Notes under the pieces: generated by a model
Databases searched by the model: none
Told to the model about the DNA's origin: nothing
The model's input: only the letters and a program-made list of their open reading frames with translations
Position numbers and translations under genes: made by a program
Assembly: GCA_900542005.1 (NCBI GenBank)
Contig: UQLW01000013.1
Coordinates: 1 to 64,000, forward strand
Reading direction: 5' to 3'
Length of the DNA: 64,000 nucleotides
Source: an uncultured Eubacteriales bacterium
GTDB taxonomy: Bacteria; Bacillota; Clostridia; Christensenellales; UMGS416
Shown: piece after piece, positions 1 to 8,373 of the stretch
Layout: each line of letters begins with the position of its first letter
How positions within the stretch are numbered: position 1 is the first letter of the stretch

Positions 1-1070
1 CAGTCTACAAGGAAGAAAAGACCAACACCTGGCGGGCGGTCTACCGCTACACCGACTGGAACGGCGAACGCAAGCAGACCCAGAAGCGGGGCTTCAAGAC
101 CAAGCGGGAGGCACAGGCATGGGAGCGGGAACAGCTCAATAAGACCAGCGCCGATCTGGACATGACCTTTAAGAGCTTCGTGGACCTCTACACGGCGGAT
201 ATGAAGACCCGGCTCAAGGAAAACACCTGGGCCACTAAGGACCATATTATCCGTACCAAGCTGTTGCCCTACTTCGGCAGGCTGAAGATGTGCAACATTA
301 CTGCCCAGCAGATCATCACCTGGCAAAACGAGATGCTGAATCACAAGGACGAGAACGGTAAACCCTACTCGCCTGTGTACCTCAAGACGGTCCATAACCA
401 ACTCAGCGCCATCTTCAACCACGCGGTTCGGTACTACAACCTCCGGGAGAATCCCTGCAAGAAGGCAGGCAGCATGGGCAAAAAGAAAAATCGGGAGATG
501 ATGTTCTGGACCAAGGAGCAGTACCTGAAATTTGCCGAGGTGATGATGGACAAGCCTATGTCCTTCTATGCCTTTGAGATGCTCTACTGGTGCGGTATCC
601 GAGAGGGGGAGCTGCTGGCCCTGACCCCAGCAGACTTTGACTTTGAGAAGCGCACCGTCACCATCAATAAGTCCTATCAGCGGCTGAACGGTCAAGATCT
701 GATTACCGCCCCCAAAACCGAAAAGAGCAATCGGGTCATCACCATGCCGCAATTTCTGGCCGAGGAAATCCAGGATTACATCAAAATGCTCTACGGCATC
801 GGGCCGGATGACCGGATGTTTACCGTCACCAAAAGCTATCTCCATAGGGAGATGGACCGAGGAGCCAAAGAAGCGGGGGTACCGCGCATCAGAATCCACG
901 ATATTCGTCACAGCGCGGTGTCACTTCTAATCGACATGGGCTTCTCTGCTACGGCCATCGCAGACCGGGTAGGACATGAGAGCATCGACATCACCTATAA
1001 CTATGCGCACCTGTTTCCGTCCAAACAGGCGGAGATGGCGGATAAACTGAACATGGAAAGGGGCTATTAA
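1..1070 (+). CDS. Tyrosine-type site-specific integrase, 5' end outside window
   Basis: The open frame runs from base 3, so the N-terminus lies upstream of the window. The first residues (VYRYTDWNGERKQTQKRGF) look like the Arm DNA-binding beta-sheet of Tn916-type integrases. A SAM-like core-binding domain (about 162-480) and the catalytic domain follow. Catalytic residues are visible: Arg in CGIREGELLAL, His-x-x-Arg in HDIRHSAVSLL, His in GHESIDI and the nucleophilic Tyr in TYNYAHL. It should cut and rejoin att sites to integrate and excise the element. The next gene starts 3 bp after its stop. Family assignment is firm; the target site cannot be seen. Confidence 0.93.
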   Translation, partial: VYKEEKTNTWRAVYRYTDWNGERKQTQKRGFKTKREAQAWEREQLNKTSADLDMTFKSFVDLYTADMKTRLKENTWATKDHIIRTKLLPYFGRLKMCNITAQQIITWQNEMLNHKDENGKPYSPVYLKTVHNQLSAIFNHAVRYYNLRENPCKKAGSMGKKKNREMMFWTKEQYLKFAEVMMDKPMSFYAFEMLYWCGIREGELLALTPADFDFEKRTVTINKSYQRLNGQDLITAPKTEKSNRVITMPQFLAEEIQDYIKMLYGIGPDDRMFTVTKSYLHREMDRGAKEAGVPRIRIHDIRHSAVSLLIDMGFSATAIADRVGHESIDITYNYAHLFPSKQAEMADKLNMERGY

Positions 1071-1072
1071 AA

Positions 1073-1408
1073 ATGTCAGCAAAGAATTTGGACAAGCACA
1101 ACCGTTGGAGAAACAAGACCGTGGCCTTCCGGGTCTCCCCGGAGGAGGACGCTCAGATCGAAACGGCGGTCAAGCTCACCGGCCTGACCAAGCAGGACTA
1201 CATCATCCGGCGGCTGCTCTGCCGGGATGTGGTAGTCCAGGGCAACCCCAGGATCTATAAGGCGCTGCGGGATCAGCTGGCTGCTGTGCTGGACGAGCTG
1301 CGCCGGATCGAGGCTGGACAGGGCGTGAGCGACGAGCTGCTGGACACCATCCAGATGATCACCACCATTATGAACGGGATGCAGGAGGACTTTGCCTATG
1401 ACCGATGA
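1073..1408 (+). CDS. Ribbon-helix-helix mobilization (MobC-like) protein
   Basis: A 111-residue basic protein. Residues 13-50 (NKTVAFRVSPEEDAQIETAV then GLTKQDYIIRRLL) fit the RHH/MobC type found in relaxosomes of Firmicutes mobilizable elements. A helical C-terminal half follows. Such proteins bind oriT DNA and help the relaxase nick it. It sits 3 bp after the integrase and overlaps the RepA-like gene by 11 bp, so the three are probably cotranscribed. No relaxase gene follows in this window, so a role in transfer would need a relaxase supplied from elsewhere. It could instead be an RHH transcription regulator. Confidence 0.65.
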   Translation: MSAKNLDKHNRWRNKTVAFRVSPEEDAQIETAVKLTGLTKQDYIIRRLLCRDVVVQGNPRIYKALRDQLAAVLDELRRIEAGQGVSDELLDTIQMITTIMNGMQEDFAYDR

Positions 1409-2573
1409 GAAAAAGAAAATGACCGCCCAGGGCTCATCTGTTGGCGCAGATGATGGGCAGTCAATCTCTACAAATTCCAAGACCACTATACCAGACCCGG
1501 AGGAAAAAAGCAATTCCCCGGAAAGAGATTTGGAGGAACTTTACCGGAAGATGCGCCGCATGAGCGACCCGGCTTATCTGCATACTGTGACCCTGGACGA
1601 GCTGATGGACAATGTGTTCGAGGGCAAGTCTGCGGTGATTGAGAACCTGCTCTATACAGGAGCGTACATCCTTGCCGGAGCGCCTAAAATCGGCAAGTCC
1701 TTCCTGGTGGCGCAGATCGCCCATCATGTCAGCACCGGGCAAGATCTGTGGGGCTACAAAGTCCACCAGGGAACCGTGCTCTATCTTGCCCTAGAAGATG
1801 ACGAGAGCCGCTTACAGCGCCGGATGTTCCGAATGTTCGGAGTGGAGGGGACAAGCTCCCTCCACTTCGCCACCAACGCTAAGATGATTGGCAGCGGCCT
1901 GGATGAACAGCTGGAAAAGTTCGTCCGGGAACACAGTGACACCAAGCTGATTATCGTGGATACCCTGCAAAAAGTCCGTGAGGCTGCGAATGACAGTTAC
2001 AGCTACTCCAGCGACTATGAGGTAATCGGCAAGCTGAAGCAATTTGCTGATCGGTATGGCGTCTGCGTCCTAATCGTGCACCACACCAGAAAGCAGCCTG
2101 CGGGGGATAGCTTTGAGATGATCTCTGGCACTATGGGCTTGCTGGGCTGTGCGGATGGGGCGTTCCTGATGCAGAAGGAGAAGCGAACAGATAGTAAGGC
2201 TACTTTGGAGGTGGTGGGCAGAGATCAGCCGGATCAACGGCTGTATCTGAGCAAGGACCAGGAAAGCCTAGTATGGAACCTCGACCATGCAGAGAATGAG
2301 CTTTGGAAGCAGCCTCCAGACCCGGTGCTGGAAGCCGTAGCGAAAATCGTATCCGCTGACAACCGGGAATGGGAAGGAAGTCCTACCGAGCTGGCACAGG
2401 CAATTCAGACGGATATGGCGGTAAACCGACTCACCAAGCATCTGAATGTGAATGCCAGCTGCCTGCTGGAAGAACATCAGGTGAAGTACGAGAACAAAAC
2501 CAAGCACGCCGGGCGGCGTATCCGGTTGACTTACATGGTGGTGGAAGCGCCTGCGTTTGAAGTAATCGAGTAA
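1398..2573 (+). CDS. RepA-like RecA-fold AAA ATPase (AAA_25)
   Basis: About 391 residues. The Walker A motif GAPKIGKS lies near residue 90, followed by LALEDDESRLQRRM, the Walker B region LIIVDTLQKV and the HHTRKQ sensor segment, as in hexameric RepA/AAA_25 replicative helicases of plasmids and integrative elements. The C-terminal 110 residues resemble a winged-helix tail. The ATG at 1398 is preferred to the TTG at 1392 because GGAGG at 1384-1388 is then well spaced. It probably helps replicate or maintain the excised element. Family fit is good; the exact role is inferred. Confidence 0.82.
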   Translation: MTDEKKKMTAQGSSVGADDGQSISTNSKTTIPDPEEKSNSPERDLEELYRKMRRMSDPAYLHTVTLDELMDNVFEGKSAVIENLLYTGAYILAGAPKIGKSFLVAQIAHHVSTGQDLWGYKVHQGTVLYLALEDDESRLQRRMFRMFGVEGTSSLHFATNAKMIGSGLDEQLEKFVREHSDTKLIIVDTLQKVREAANDSYSYSSDYEVIGKLKQFADRYGVCVLIVHHTRKQPAGDSFEMISGTMGLLGCADGAFLMQKEKRTDSKATLEVVGRDQPDQRLYLSKDQESLVWNLDHAENELWKQPPDPVLEAVAKIVSADNREWEGSPTELAQAIQTDMAVNRLTKHLNVNASCLLEEHQVKYENKTKHAGRRIRLTYMVVEAPAFEVIE

Positions 2574-2954
2574 AGCGCGACGCTTGCAACGGTCGCGACG
2601 GTGTTTTGAGGGGTGCTCCCAGCACCGTTGCAACCGTCGCCACCGTCGCGGGAGGAAAAACTGGGGTGGAAATTTTGTCCACTCATCTGTCAAGGGCTAC
2701 ACTATTTCACGGTAGCCCTCAAGGCTGTAAGGGGGTCACGGTCTGCTACACCCTTCCCCAAAGGGGGACGGCGTTTTGGCGTATCCCTCAGAAGCGTTCT
2801 GAGAACGCGCAGCCACAGAATGAAATTCTGTGTTCAAAAGGGGCTTGGGGACGCTGCCCTCAACAAGCAGTTTGTGGCAAATGGATAGCCACAAGCATTG
2901 CTTGCCAGTATCTAAAACAACCGACTTTTGAGATTTTGACGGGGAAGTTCTGAA

Positions 2955-2983
2955 TTGTAATATTGTAGAAAGAGAGTTATAAT
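2955..2983 (+). promoter_or_regulatory. Promoter of the SAMD9-like gene
   Basis: TTGTAA (2955-2960), a 17-bp spacer and a perfect TATAAT (2978-2983) form a strong sigma-A promoter 39 bp before the start codon at 3022. Confidence 0.75.
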
Positions 2984-2994
2984 AAAAATATTAC
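2957..2994. repeat. Inverted repeat across the promoter (candidate operator)
   Basis: GTAATATT (2957-2964) and its exact reverse complement AATATTAC (2987-2994) flank the -10 box. One arm overlaps the -35 element and the other covers the start-site region. This placement suits a dimeric repressor or DNA-looping regulator. No regulator gene is adjacent. Confidence 0.5.
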
Positions 2995-3021
2995 TACACT
3001 CTCCCGGAAAGGAATGGAGAT

Positions 3022-6000
3022 ATGGGGTTTTGCGAACTAATTGAATCAAGCACTCAGAAGAGAGAGTATGATGACCATGTCGAGGCCATTGTGCGCTGGT
3101 ATCAGGAAAATGTAAAGAAGTACGCCGCTATGTTGCGGACAGAGATGGCCCTCACCGCAATAAATGACGACCTAATGGAATCCCGCAAGTGGGCCAAGGA
3201 ACAGGGATTGGGATACAATTTTGATGCAAAACAGACTTATTTCAATGTGGCTGATGCACTAACCAAGCTTATCCTATCCTGTTACTCTGCTGGGCCTTCC
3301 CGAGAATTCTATGATGCGCACGGTATCACCGTAGAAAACAGCAAAGATATGCCAGTCCGCTCTAATTTAAAAGAGTCTTGGATTACATGTAAAGATAACG
3401 CCATCCAGCTTACCGAAGTGCTGGCCAAGGTACTCCGGGATGAAAAGGTGGACTTTGATTTTGACCTGCAGGCCCTCCAGCGGGACCGTAGCGATCGGGC
3501 CCCTATAACCCATGCTGCCCGCATTACTGCGTGTTTGTCTGCCATCCGCTGTTACCGCTCAATCCGCTCCATGCTGCTCTTCCTCACCCCCGAACGAAAG
3601 GACGAGTTGTCTGTGCTGGAATACTCTGCGGGTCCTGCCTTTACTAGTGCCCGTTTTGACTATGACGAATTCTTGGCAGAACCCTGTAGCCTCAGCTTCG
3701 ATGATGACACCACCATTCTGCTGGTAGACTCTGTTCACGATGTGCCAGATGAGCAGCGGCGTCTCGTAGCCAACTTGCCTTGGGATCTGGTGATAGATCT
3801 GGATGGTTATTCCGATTGCGGTGGTCTGCTATCCTGTGTAGATCATAACCGTCTACAACAGGATGTGCTGACCCGTAGCGCTGCTATGGGACTTCAGACC
3901 CTGGTCAAAAATACTACCCTTTGGTATCGCTGCGGCGATTACCAGCTTTGCACTGGTAATCCGTCTCCTAAATTTAGTATACCCGCCTACACTTGGTTCT
4001 GTTGTGATAGAGACCCTCTACCCAAACGCTTGTCCATGCGAGAGAAGATGAGTACCATCCGATGCATCTTTGAAAACCTGCTGAAGAAGGCTGACCAGAA
4101 TGAGCGCCGCATCAACATCGTGGCTCTTACCGATGACAAAACGCTTGTACAGGAACTGTACGCAGCATTAGATAGAAGTGCTCCTGCCGAATATTTTCTC
4201 ACCTGGGTGGGCCTGAGTGATAAAGATGCTGACAGTTGTTGCTCAGACTGGTTTTACGACTGTCGGGAGGATATGGATGAGTGCTTCCGACGCATCAACT
4301 GCCCCACAGCGTTCTTTTTCGATGCCCTTACCGAGTACCGCCGGGACCTCCCCCTCCGTGTTTCTATAGAAACCAACTTCACTCTACCCGCAGGTGGCAA
4401 GCGAGTGCATATCTCCGAAAACGACCGGAACAACTTGGCGCCGTTCTTCGATGTGTTGTATGATGGCTGTGAGAATAACGATGAGAGCCGAGCACAAACT
4501 GAGGCATTCTATCGAGGTAATACTGCTTCTTGGAGTACCATTGCCAACGATGCTGCGGTGCCCCTGGAGAGGGAAGACAAGCGTGCGCTCATCATTAATC
4601 GCATCAAGACTCTTCTGGGTGTTACTCAAGCAGACCCCCAGAAGCGATTGTTCTTCATCCAGCACACCCCTGGCCTAGGTGGAACCACTTTCGTTCGTCA
4701 GTTGGCATGGGATCTGCATAAGGAATATGCCGTGCTCAGTGTGAGACGATTTGACAACAGCATCAGCTTACTGGTGGAAAATCTTTATGATAATGTACTA
4801 GAAAAAGAGCCTGTGGTGATGTTAGCTGAAGATACCTTGCCCAATTTGAAGGCTTTGTGCGACAGTATATGTAAATTGCGTCGCCGTTGCATCCTGCTGG
4901 TGGCTATGCGCAGCAACAATAGTCTGCTTACCGACTATCGCCACGCTGAAAAACAGGACATGATCAGGCTGACAGACACCACAGTAGACAAGTTGCGTAA
5001 CCGTTTCCAAGACATGAGCCGCCTGGCACCCATTCTCTTCCAACAGCGCAACCGGGACTTTGACCGTGTTATCACCTCAACAATGCGCACGCCATTCATC
5101 ATCGGACTGTACTACATGGAGGAAAACTTTAATATCGACGACTATGTGAGCAAGGCTCTAGATGGTTGCGTTAAGCGGGATTATGCTGACGTGATAGGGT
5201 GCTTGGCGATGTGCGACAAATTCTATTGCAAGAATTTTCCCGTGTCCCTAGTTAGCTCTTGGTTAGGACTTACCGTGCGCAACGAATTTTTACGTCTACT
5301 CCCAGCTGCCTCTAGTATTATAGTCAAGGAACGGAGTGATAGTGGCATTGACATGTACCACTTCAAGCATCCCTTGCTCAGTAGTAAGTTTTTGGAGTTA
5401 TACTATCGTGACTACTACAATGGTTTCGAAAACTGCAGTAGCGCCATCTACGATTTAACTAATAAACTGATCGATCAGGTAGCCAACATGGGCCGCAACC
5501 TGCGGGAGGATAGTCTCAACCTGATTATCCTTCTGATGATTCAGAACAAGAGCGGTGGAGAGGGGGAAGGTTCCCTCTCTTTGTTGCTGGAAACCATCGG
5601 TATGACTATCTACCAGCGTAGCCTGATGCTCCACTTAGCAGAGACATTTCGCCCTCTAGCTGATGAAATTCGCAACCGGAAAAATCTGAATTCAGACATT
5701 GAACTGACCAGTTTGGAGCGTCTTCAGTTACGCTTGGTATCACACGCTTACGCTCATCTGGGCAAGCTGTACAGCCAGGGCGAAAAGAACTTTGACAAGG
5801 CGGAGGAGATGATGGAGTTGGCTATCGATTATATGCCCGACTCAGACCCTCTCATCTACCATATGCATGGAAAATCTCTGCTGGACGAGATGAAGGAAAA
5901 GTGGAAAGTCCACAGAGACAGCCCTGTCACCTCCGAAGAGTTTGCCGTTTGGGACAGCAAGATAAGTAGAGCCCAAGAGAGCTTTTACAAAACTTGTGAG

Positions 6001-7527
6001 TATGGTAGCCCTGAATATGGACTGCCCAGTCTGCTGGACCTGTACGAGGCCTATCTAGAATTTGTCTATCGGGTACGGGGAATCCACAATAGTGATGAGC
6101 TGAGTCGCCTGAATTCGGAGCAGAGGCAAATATATGCAAACTTTTTGTCAGTTCTAGAGGACGCTCATTCCTACGATGACTTAGGTGTGGTGGCTGAGAA
6201 CCATATCCGAGATATCGAGAATCGGTTCCACTCCCAGATTATGTTTGGAAACTTCGGTAAGGCCGTGGAATACTACCAAAACCAGGTGGACCGCCTCCGA
6301 GGCAGCTGTGATGTGGACGATTACAACCGGGCCTTGCGGGGACTGGTGCTCGCCCGTATCAGTTCTGCCAAGGCCAAGGACAGTAGAGGCAACTTTTGCG
6401 AAGGTATTGGGTCCGCTCAGAAAAAGCAGCAGCTACTGCAAGAAATTAACGAGCTGTTGCAACGCCCCTATAATCCTACCTCCTACGCCGACTACTTTAA
6501 CTATACTCGTATGTATCATTACTGGATGTTGCTTGGAAAGAATCTGGGGTCCCGTTTAGACGATGGATTAAGCAAGGCTCGCCAGTGGTTGGAAATGGAG
6601 GAACATTCCAAGCGTCCTCATAACCCTGAACCCTATTACTATGTGAAGGTATTGGAGTACTTGAGCTGGAAAGACGGCTCAGGCCAGGCTTTCGAGAATG
6701 TGCGTAGCTTGGATGCCCGCATCTCCCGATTGGATTCTGACCACCGCTTCGACCAACGGCGGGGCAGCCTAGATAAGATGCGGGACTTGTTTGTGGTGGG
6801 AAAGGAAATGGGACAGTTAATGGACGTGACCACCTACCATAGTGAGATGGAAATTCTGAACGCTCTCAATGACAGCCGGCTACAGCCACAGGTCTTTGAA
6901 GGTCATCTGGATGAGTTTGTGTACCAATACGGAGTGCTACGCCTGTACCAGCCTAGCTGCTGGAACAATGAAAAAGCTTGGCTAGAGACTGGCAAGCAGG
7001 TAGAAAACACGGTGAGTAGTCGCCAGTTGAACCATAATATCATCTTTATAGGTGGCTTTGCGGTTGATCGACTGCGGGCTTTGCCAAATAGTGCTCGGGA
7101 CAAGAGCGCTGGCGAATATTTTGATGTGAGTGATATCCTGAAAGCTGCCAGAAAAGAACAAATCCAATCTCTAGCGAATCTTACTGTATCTGCCCAAAGC
7201 CAGTATGTTCCAGCTTCGGCAGAGGAGATGGGAGAACTGTCACCTAAAGGGATGGATCCCATCAAAAGAATCTTGCCTACATCGGAGAAAACGAAGCCGG
7301 CTCCTATTAGGGCAGGCGATGTCGTGGACATGAATGTGATAGCTGTCACAAATAGCTCAGTTGAAGGCGAGTTTGAAAAAGATGGAGTCCACTATCGTGC
7401 TTATGTCGGTAGACTAAATGCCAGCAAAAGAAAGCGGGCGGAGAAGGCCTATAAAACCAAAACTAAGTTGAAGGTTCGTGTACAAGGTGGATCGAAAAAC
7501 AGTATGTATCAAGTCATGATGGTGTAA
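3022..7527 (+). CDS. SAMD9-like STAND NTPase with helical repeats and C-terminal OB fold (putative defence protein)
   Basis: A 1501-residue soluble protein. Visible parts are an N-terminal region with a conserved-looking block around residues 227-272 (NLPWDLVIDLDG) and a STAND-type P-loop at about 547-560 (HTPGLGGTTFVRQLAWDL), with GGTT in place of GK[S/T]. An acidic Walker B-like VVMLAEDT lies near 597-604, with LLVAMRSNN downstream. About 700 residues of TPR-like helices follow. The last 75 residues (GDVVDMNVIAV... EGEFEKDGVHYRAYVG) look like an S1/OB fold. The same P-loop variant, TPR and OB order is the hallmark of animal SAMD9/SAMD9L. STAND proteins sense a trigger and oligomerise. Its place in a mobile island beside a restriction system suggests anti-phage function. 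No clear effector domain was recognised. Family placement is from motif reading only. Confidence 0.68.
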   Translation: MGFCELIESSTQKREYDDHVEAIVRWYQENVKKYAAMLRTEMALTAINDDLMESRKWAKEQGLGYNFDAKQTYFNVADALTKLILSCYSAGPSREFYDAHGITVENSKDMPVRSNLKESWITCKDNAIQLTEVLAKVLRDEKVDFDFDLQALQRDRSDRAPITHAARITACLSAIRCYRSIRSMLLFLTPERKDELSVLEYSAGPAFTSARFDYDEFLAEPCSLSFDDDTTILLVDSVHDVPDEQRRLVANLPWDLVIDLDGYSDCGGLLSCVDHNRLQQDVLTRSAAMGLQTLVKNTTLWYRCGDYQLCTGNPSPKFSIPAYTWFCCDRDPLPKRLSMREKMSTIRCIFENLLKKADQNERRINIVALTDDKTLVQELYAALDRSAPAEYFLTWVGLSDKDADSCCSDWFYDCREDMDECFRRINCPTAFFFDALTEYRRDLPLRVSIETNFTLPAGGKRVHISENDRNNLAPFFDVLYDGCENNDESRAQTEAFYRGNTASWSTIANDAAVPLEREDKRALIINRIKTLLGVTQADPQKRLFFIQHTPGLGGTTFVRQLAWDLHKEYAVLSVRRFDNSISLLVENLYDNVLEKEPVVMLAEDTLPNLKALCDSICKLRRRCILLVAMRSNNSLLTDYRHAEKQDMIRLTDTTVDKLRNRFQDMSRLAPILFQQRNRDFDRVITSTMRTPFIIGLYYMEENFNIDDYVSKALDGCVKRDYADVIGCLAMCDKFYCKNFPVSLVSSWLGLTVRNEFLRLLPAASSIIVKERSDSGIDMYHFKHPLLSSKFLELYYRDYYNGFENCSSAIYDLTNKLIDQVANMGRNLREDSLNLIILLMIQNKSGGEGEGSLSLLLETIGMTIYQRSLMLHLAETFRPLADEIRNRKNLNSDIELTSLERLQLRLVSHAYAHLGKLYSQGEKNFDKAEEMMELAIDYMPDSDPLIYHMHGKSLLDEMKEKWKVHRDSPVTSEEFAVWDSKISRAQESFYKTCEYGSPEYGLPSLLDLYEAYLEFVYRVRGIHNSDELSRLNSEQRQIYANFLSVLEDAHSYDDLGVVAENHIRDIENRFHSQIMFGNFGKAVEYYQNQVDRLRGSCDVDDYNRALRGLVLARISSAKAKDSRGNFCEGIGSAQKKQQLLQEINELLQRPYNPTSYADYFNYTRMYHYWMLLGKNLGSRLDDGLSKARQWLEMEEHSKRPHNPEPYYYVKVLEYLSWKDGSGQAFENVRSLDARISRLDSDHRFDQRRGSLDKMRDLFVVGKEMGQLMDVTTYHSEMEILNALNDSRLQPQVFEGHLDEFVYQYGVLRLYQPSCWNNEKAWLETGKQVENTVSSRQLNHNIIFIGGFAVDRLRALPNSARDKSAGEYFDVSDILKAARKEQIQSLANLTVSAQSQYVPASAEEMGELSPKGMDPIKRILPTSEKTKPAPIRAGDVVDMNVIAVTNSSVEGEFEKDGVHYRAYVGRLNASKRKRAEKAYKTKTKLKVRVQGGSKNSMYQVMMV

Positions 7528-7617
7528 GTACTAGTTACATCCTCACCACCTTTGACAGAAGACATGGGTGTTTTTTGATGCAGAGGAGTTATCCATTTGT
7601 AACGGCTTTTAGCATGA

Positions 7618-7806
7618 GATCATGGACCACTTCGGCTCAGCGATGAAGTAGATGCCTGTGGCCAGATATCCAAGCTGCTGGTAGAAAAGGCCGGCTAGCC
7701 TTATGGGTTTGTCTGGGAGAGTGTTGCATCCTACGATTTCCTGGTGGGGGTACCCATAGGAACCTATGAGAAGATTGGCAAAGCATTTTGTTCGTGCTAT
7801 AATTAA
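7618..7806 (+). pseudogene. Decayed gene fragment
   Basis: One frame reads about 26 sensible residues (SDEVDACGQISKLLVEKAG), a single TAG at about 7696, then about 35 more (PYGFVWESVASYDFLVGVPI) before TAA. There is no start codon with a ribosome site. Two conserved-looking halves in one frame, broken by one stop, indicate an inactivated gene remnant. The family was not recognised. Confidence 0.5.
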
Positions 7807-7854
7807 TCTGAAAGATGCGACATTATATTGATTTGCTTGGCAACACCATGGCAA

Positions 7855-7883
7855 CAAAAAATCAGATAGCCCCTACTATCTGA
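7855..7883 (-). terminator. Hairpin with T tract on the minus strand
   Basis: TCAGATAG (7862-7869) pairs perfectly with CTATCTGA (7876-7883) around a 6-base loop. Read on the minus strand, it is followed by TTTTTTG. It is the first good terminator downstream of hsdR, although about 500 bp away. Confidence 0.6.
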
Positions 7884-7987
7884 ATAATGAAAAGAATACC
7901 AATACTCTGAGCTAAATCCTATAAGCAAATCTGTTTAGAAAACTTCTGGCAGGAGCGAGTGGGAGTGAAATAATTCGGTTTCCATGT

Positions 7988-8024
7988 CCCGAAAACCCTT
8001 GATTTGCTAGGGTTTTCGGGATTT
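7988..8024 (+). terminator. Strong intrinsic terminator
   Basis: A perfect 12-bp stem, CCCGAAAACCCT (7988-7999) with AGGGTTTTCGGG (8009-8020), has a 9-base loop and is followed by ATTTTCTTTTTT. Confidence 0.75.
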
Positions 8025-8106
8025 TCTTTTTTCAAAACCCGCCGTGCAACACTTTTGCAACACGTTATCAAAAAATCGGTCTTTTTTCAAAAAGTGAATC
8101 GTAGCA

Positions 8107-8136
8107 AGCGGCTATTAGGGTTAGCCGCTATTTTTT
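8107..8136 (+). terminator. Intrinsic terminator
   Basis: AGCGGCTA (8107-8114) pairs with TAGCCGCT (8122-8129), followed by A and six T. It is the second of three tandem terminators. Confidence 0.7.
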
Positions 8137-8147
8137 ATTCCTGAGTT

Positions 8148-8186
8148 GAGCCATTCATGCCATTACGGTGTGAATGGCTCTTTTTT
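8148..8186 (+). terminator. Intrinsic terminator
   Basis: GAGCCATTCA (8148-8157) pairs with TGAATGGCTC (8171-8180), followed by TTTTTT. It is the third tandem terminator and lies only 11 bases after the second. Confidence 0.7.
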
Positions 8187-8373
8187 CCCTATATTGCAGC
8201 TTCTGGGGATGTTGAGAACAAATACAACAGCGCCTTACATGCCACTTCGGTGGCTAACTCAAGGAAAGGAGGAAAAACCAATGGAGAACTCCTTATGTTA
8301 ATGCATTATAGTTGATACTCGTTGGTAAATAACGATACGAGCCATCCATAAGAGCACTTGTAAATTTTGCGAA

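Larger units (their letters stand above)
2574..3021 (+). other. Palindrome-rich noncoding stretch, oriT-like
   Basis: No convincing gene lies in these 448 bases. They hold an imperfect inverted repeat of GCAACGGTCGCGACGGTG-type units (2575-2603 against 2623-2650), a GGTGCT/AGCACC hairpin (2612-2626), a perfect GCGTTCT-G-AGAACGC hairpin (2794-2808) and a perfect 8-bp-arm hairpin CACAGAAT-GAA-ATTCTGTG (2814-2832). An AT-rich promoter zone follows. A block of short hairpins just after mobC/repA-type genes is what is normally seen at an origin of transfer upstream of a relaxase gene. No nick site can be named, so oriT remains an inference. Confidence 0.45.
7528..8373. other. Gene-free scar between two defence modules
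   Basis: This 846-bp stretch holds a decayed gene (7618-7806), a minus-oriented hairpin terminator (7855-7883), three plus-oriented hairpins with T tracts (7988-8024, 8107-8136, 8148-8186), a close direct repeat of GCAACAC (about 8046-8063) and an orphan translation start at about 8262-8301 (AAGGAGG, then ATG reading only six codons). It looks like the product of repeated insertion and deletion. Confidence 0.7.

Noticed and set aside
2606..2953. Two open frames in the oriT-like region
   Set aside because: They begin inside the repeat block, lack ribosome sites and have no conserved features; hairpins explain the sequence better.
7940..7980. GGAGCGAGTGGGAGTGAAATAA, reminiscent of a tRNA 3' end at an attachment site
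   Set aside because: No cloverleaf or T-arm could be folded, and no repeat of it was found at the other end of the island.
8040..8065. Close repeat of TGCAACAC, considered as a CRISPR or att core
   Set aside because: Only two copies with a 3-base gap; no array or spacer pattern.
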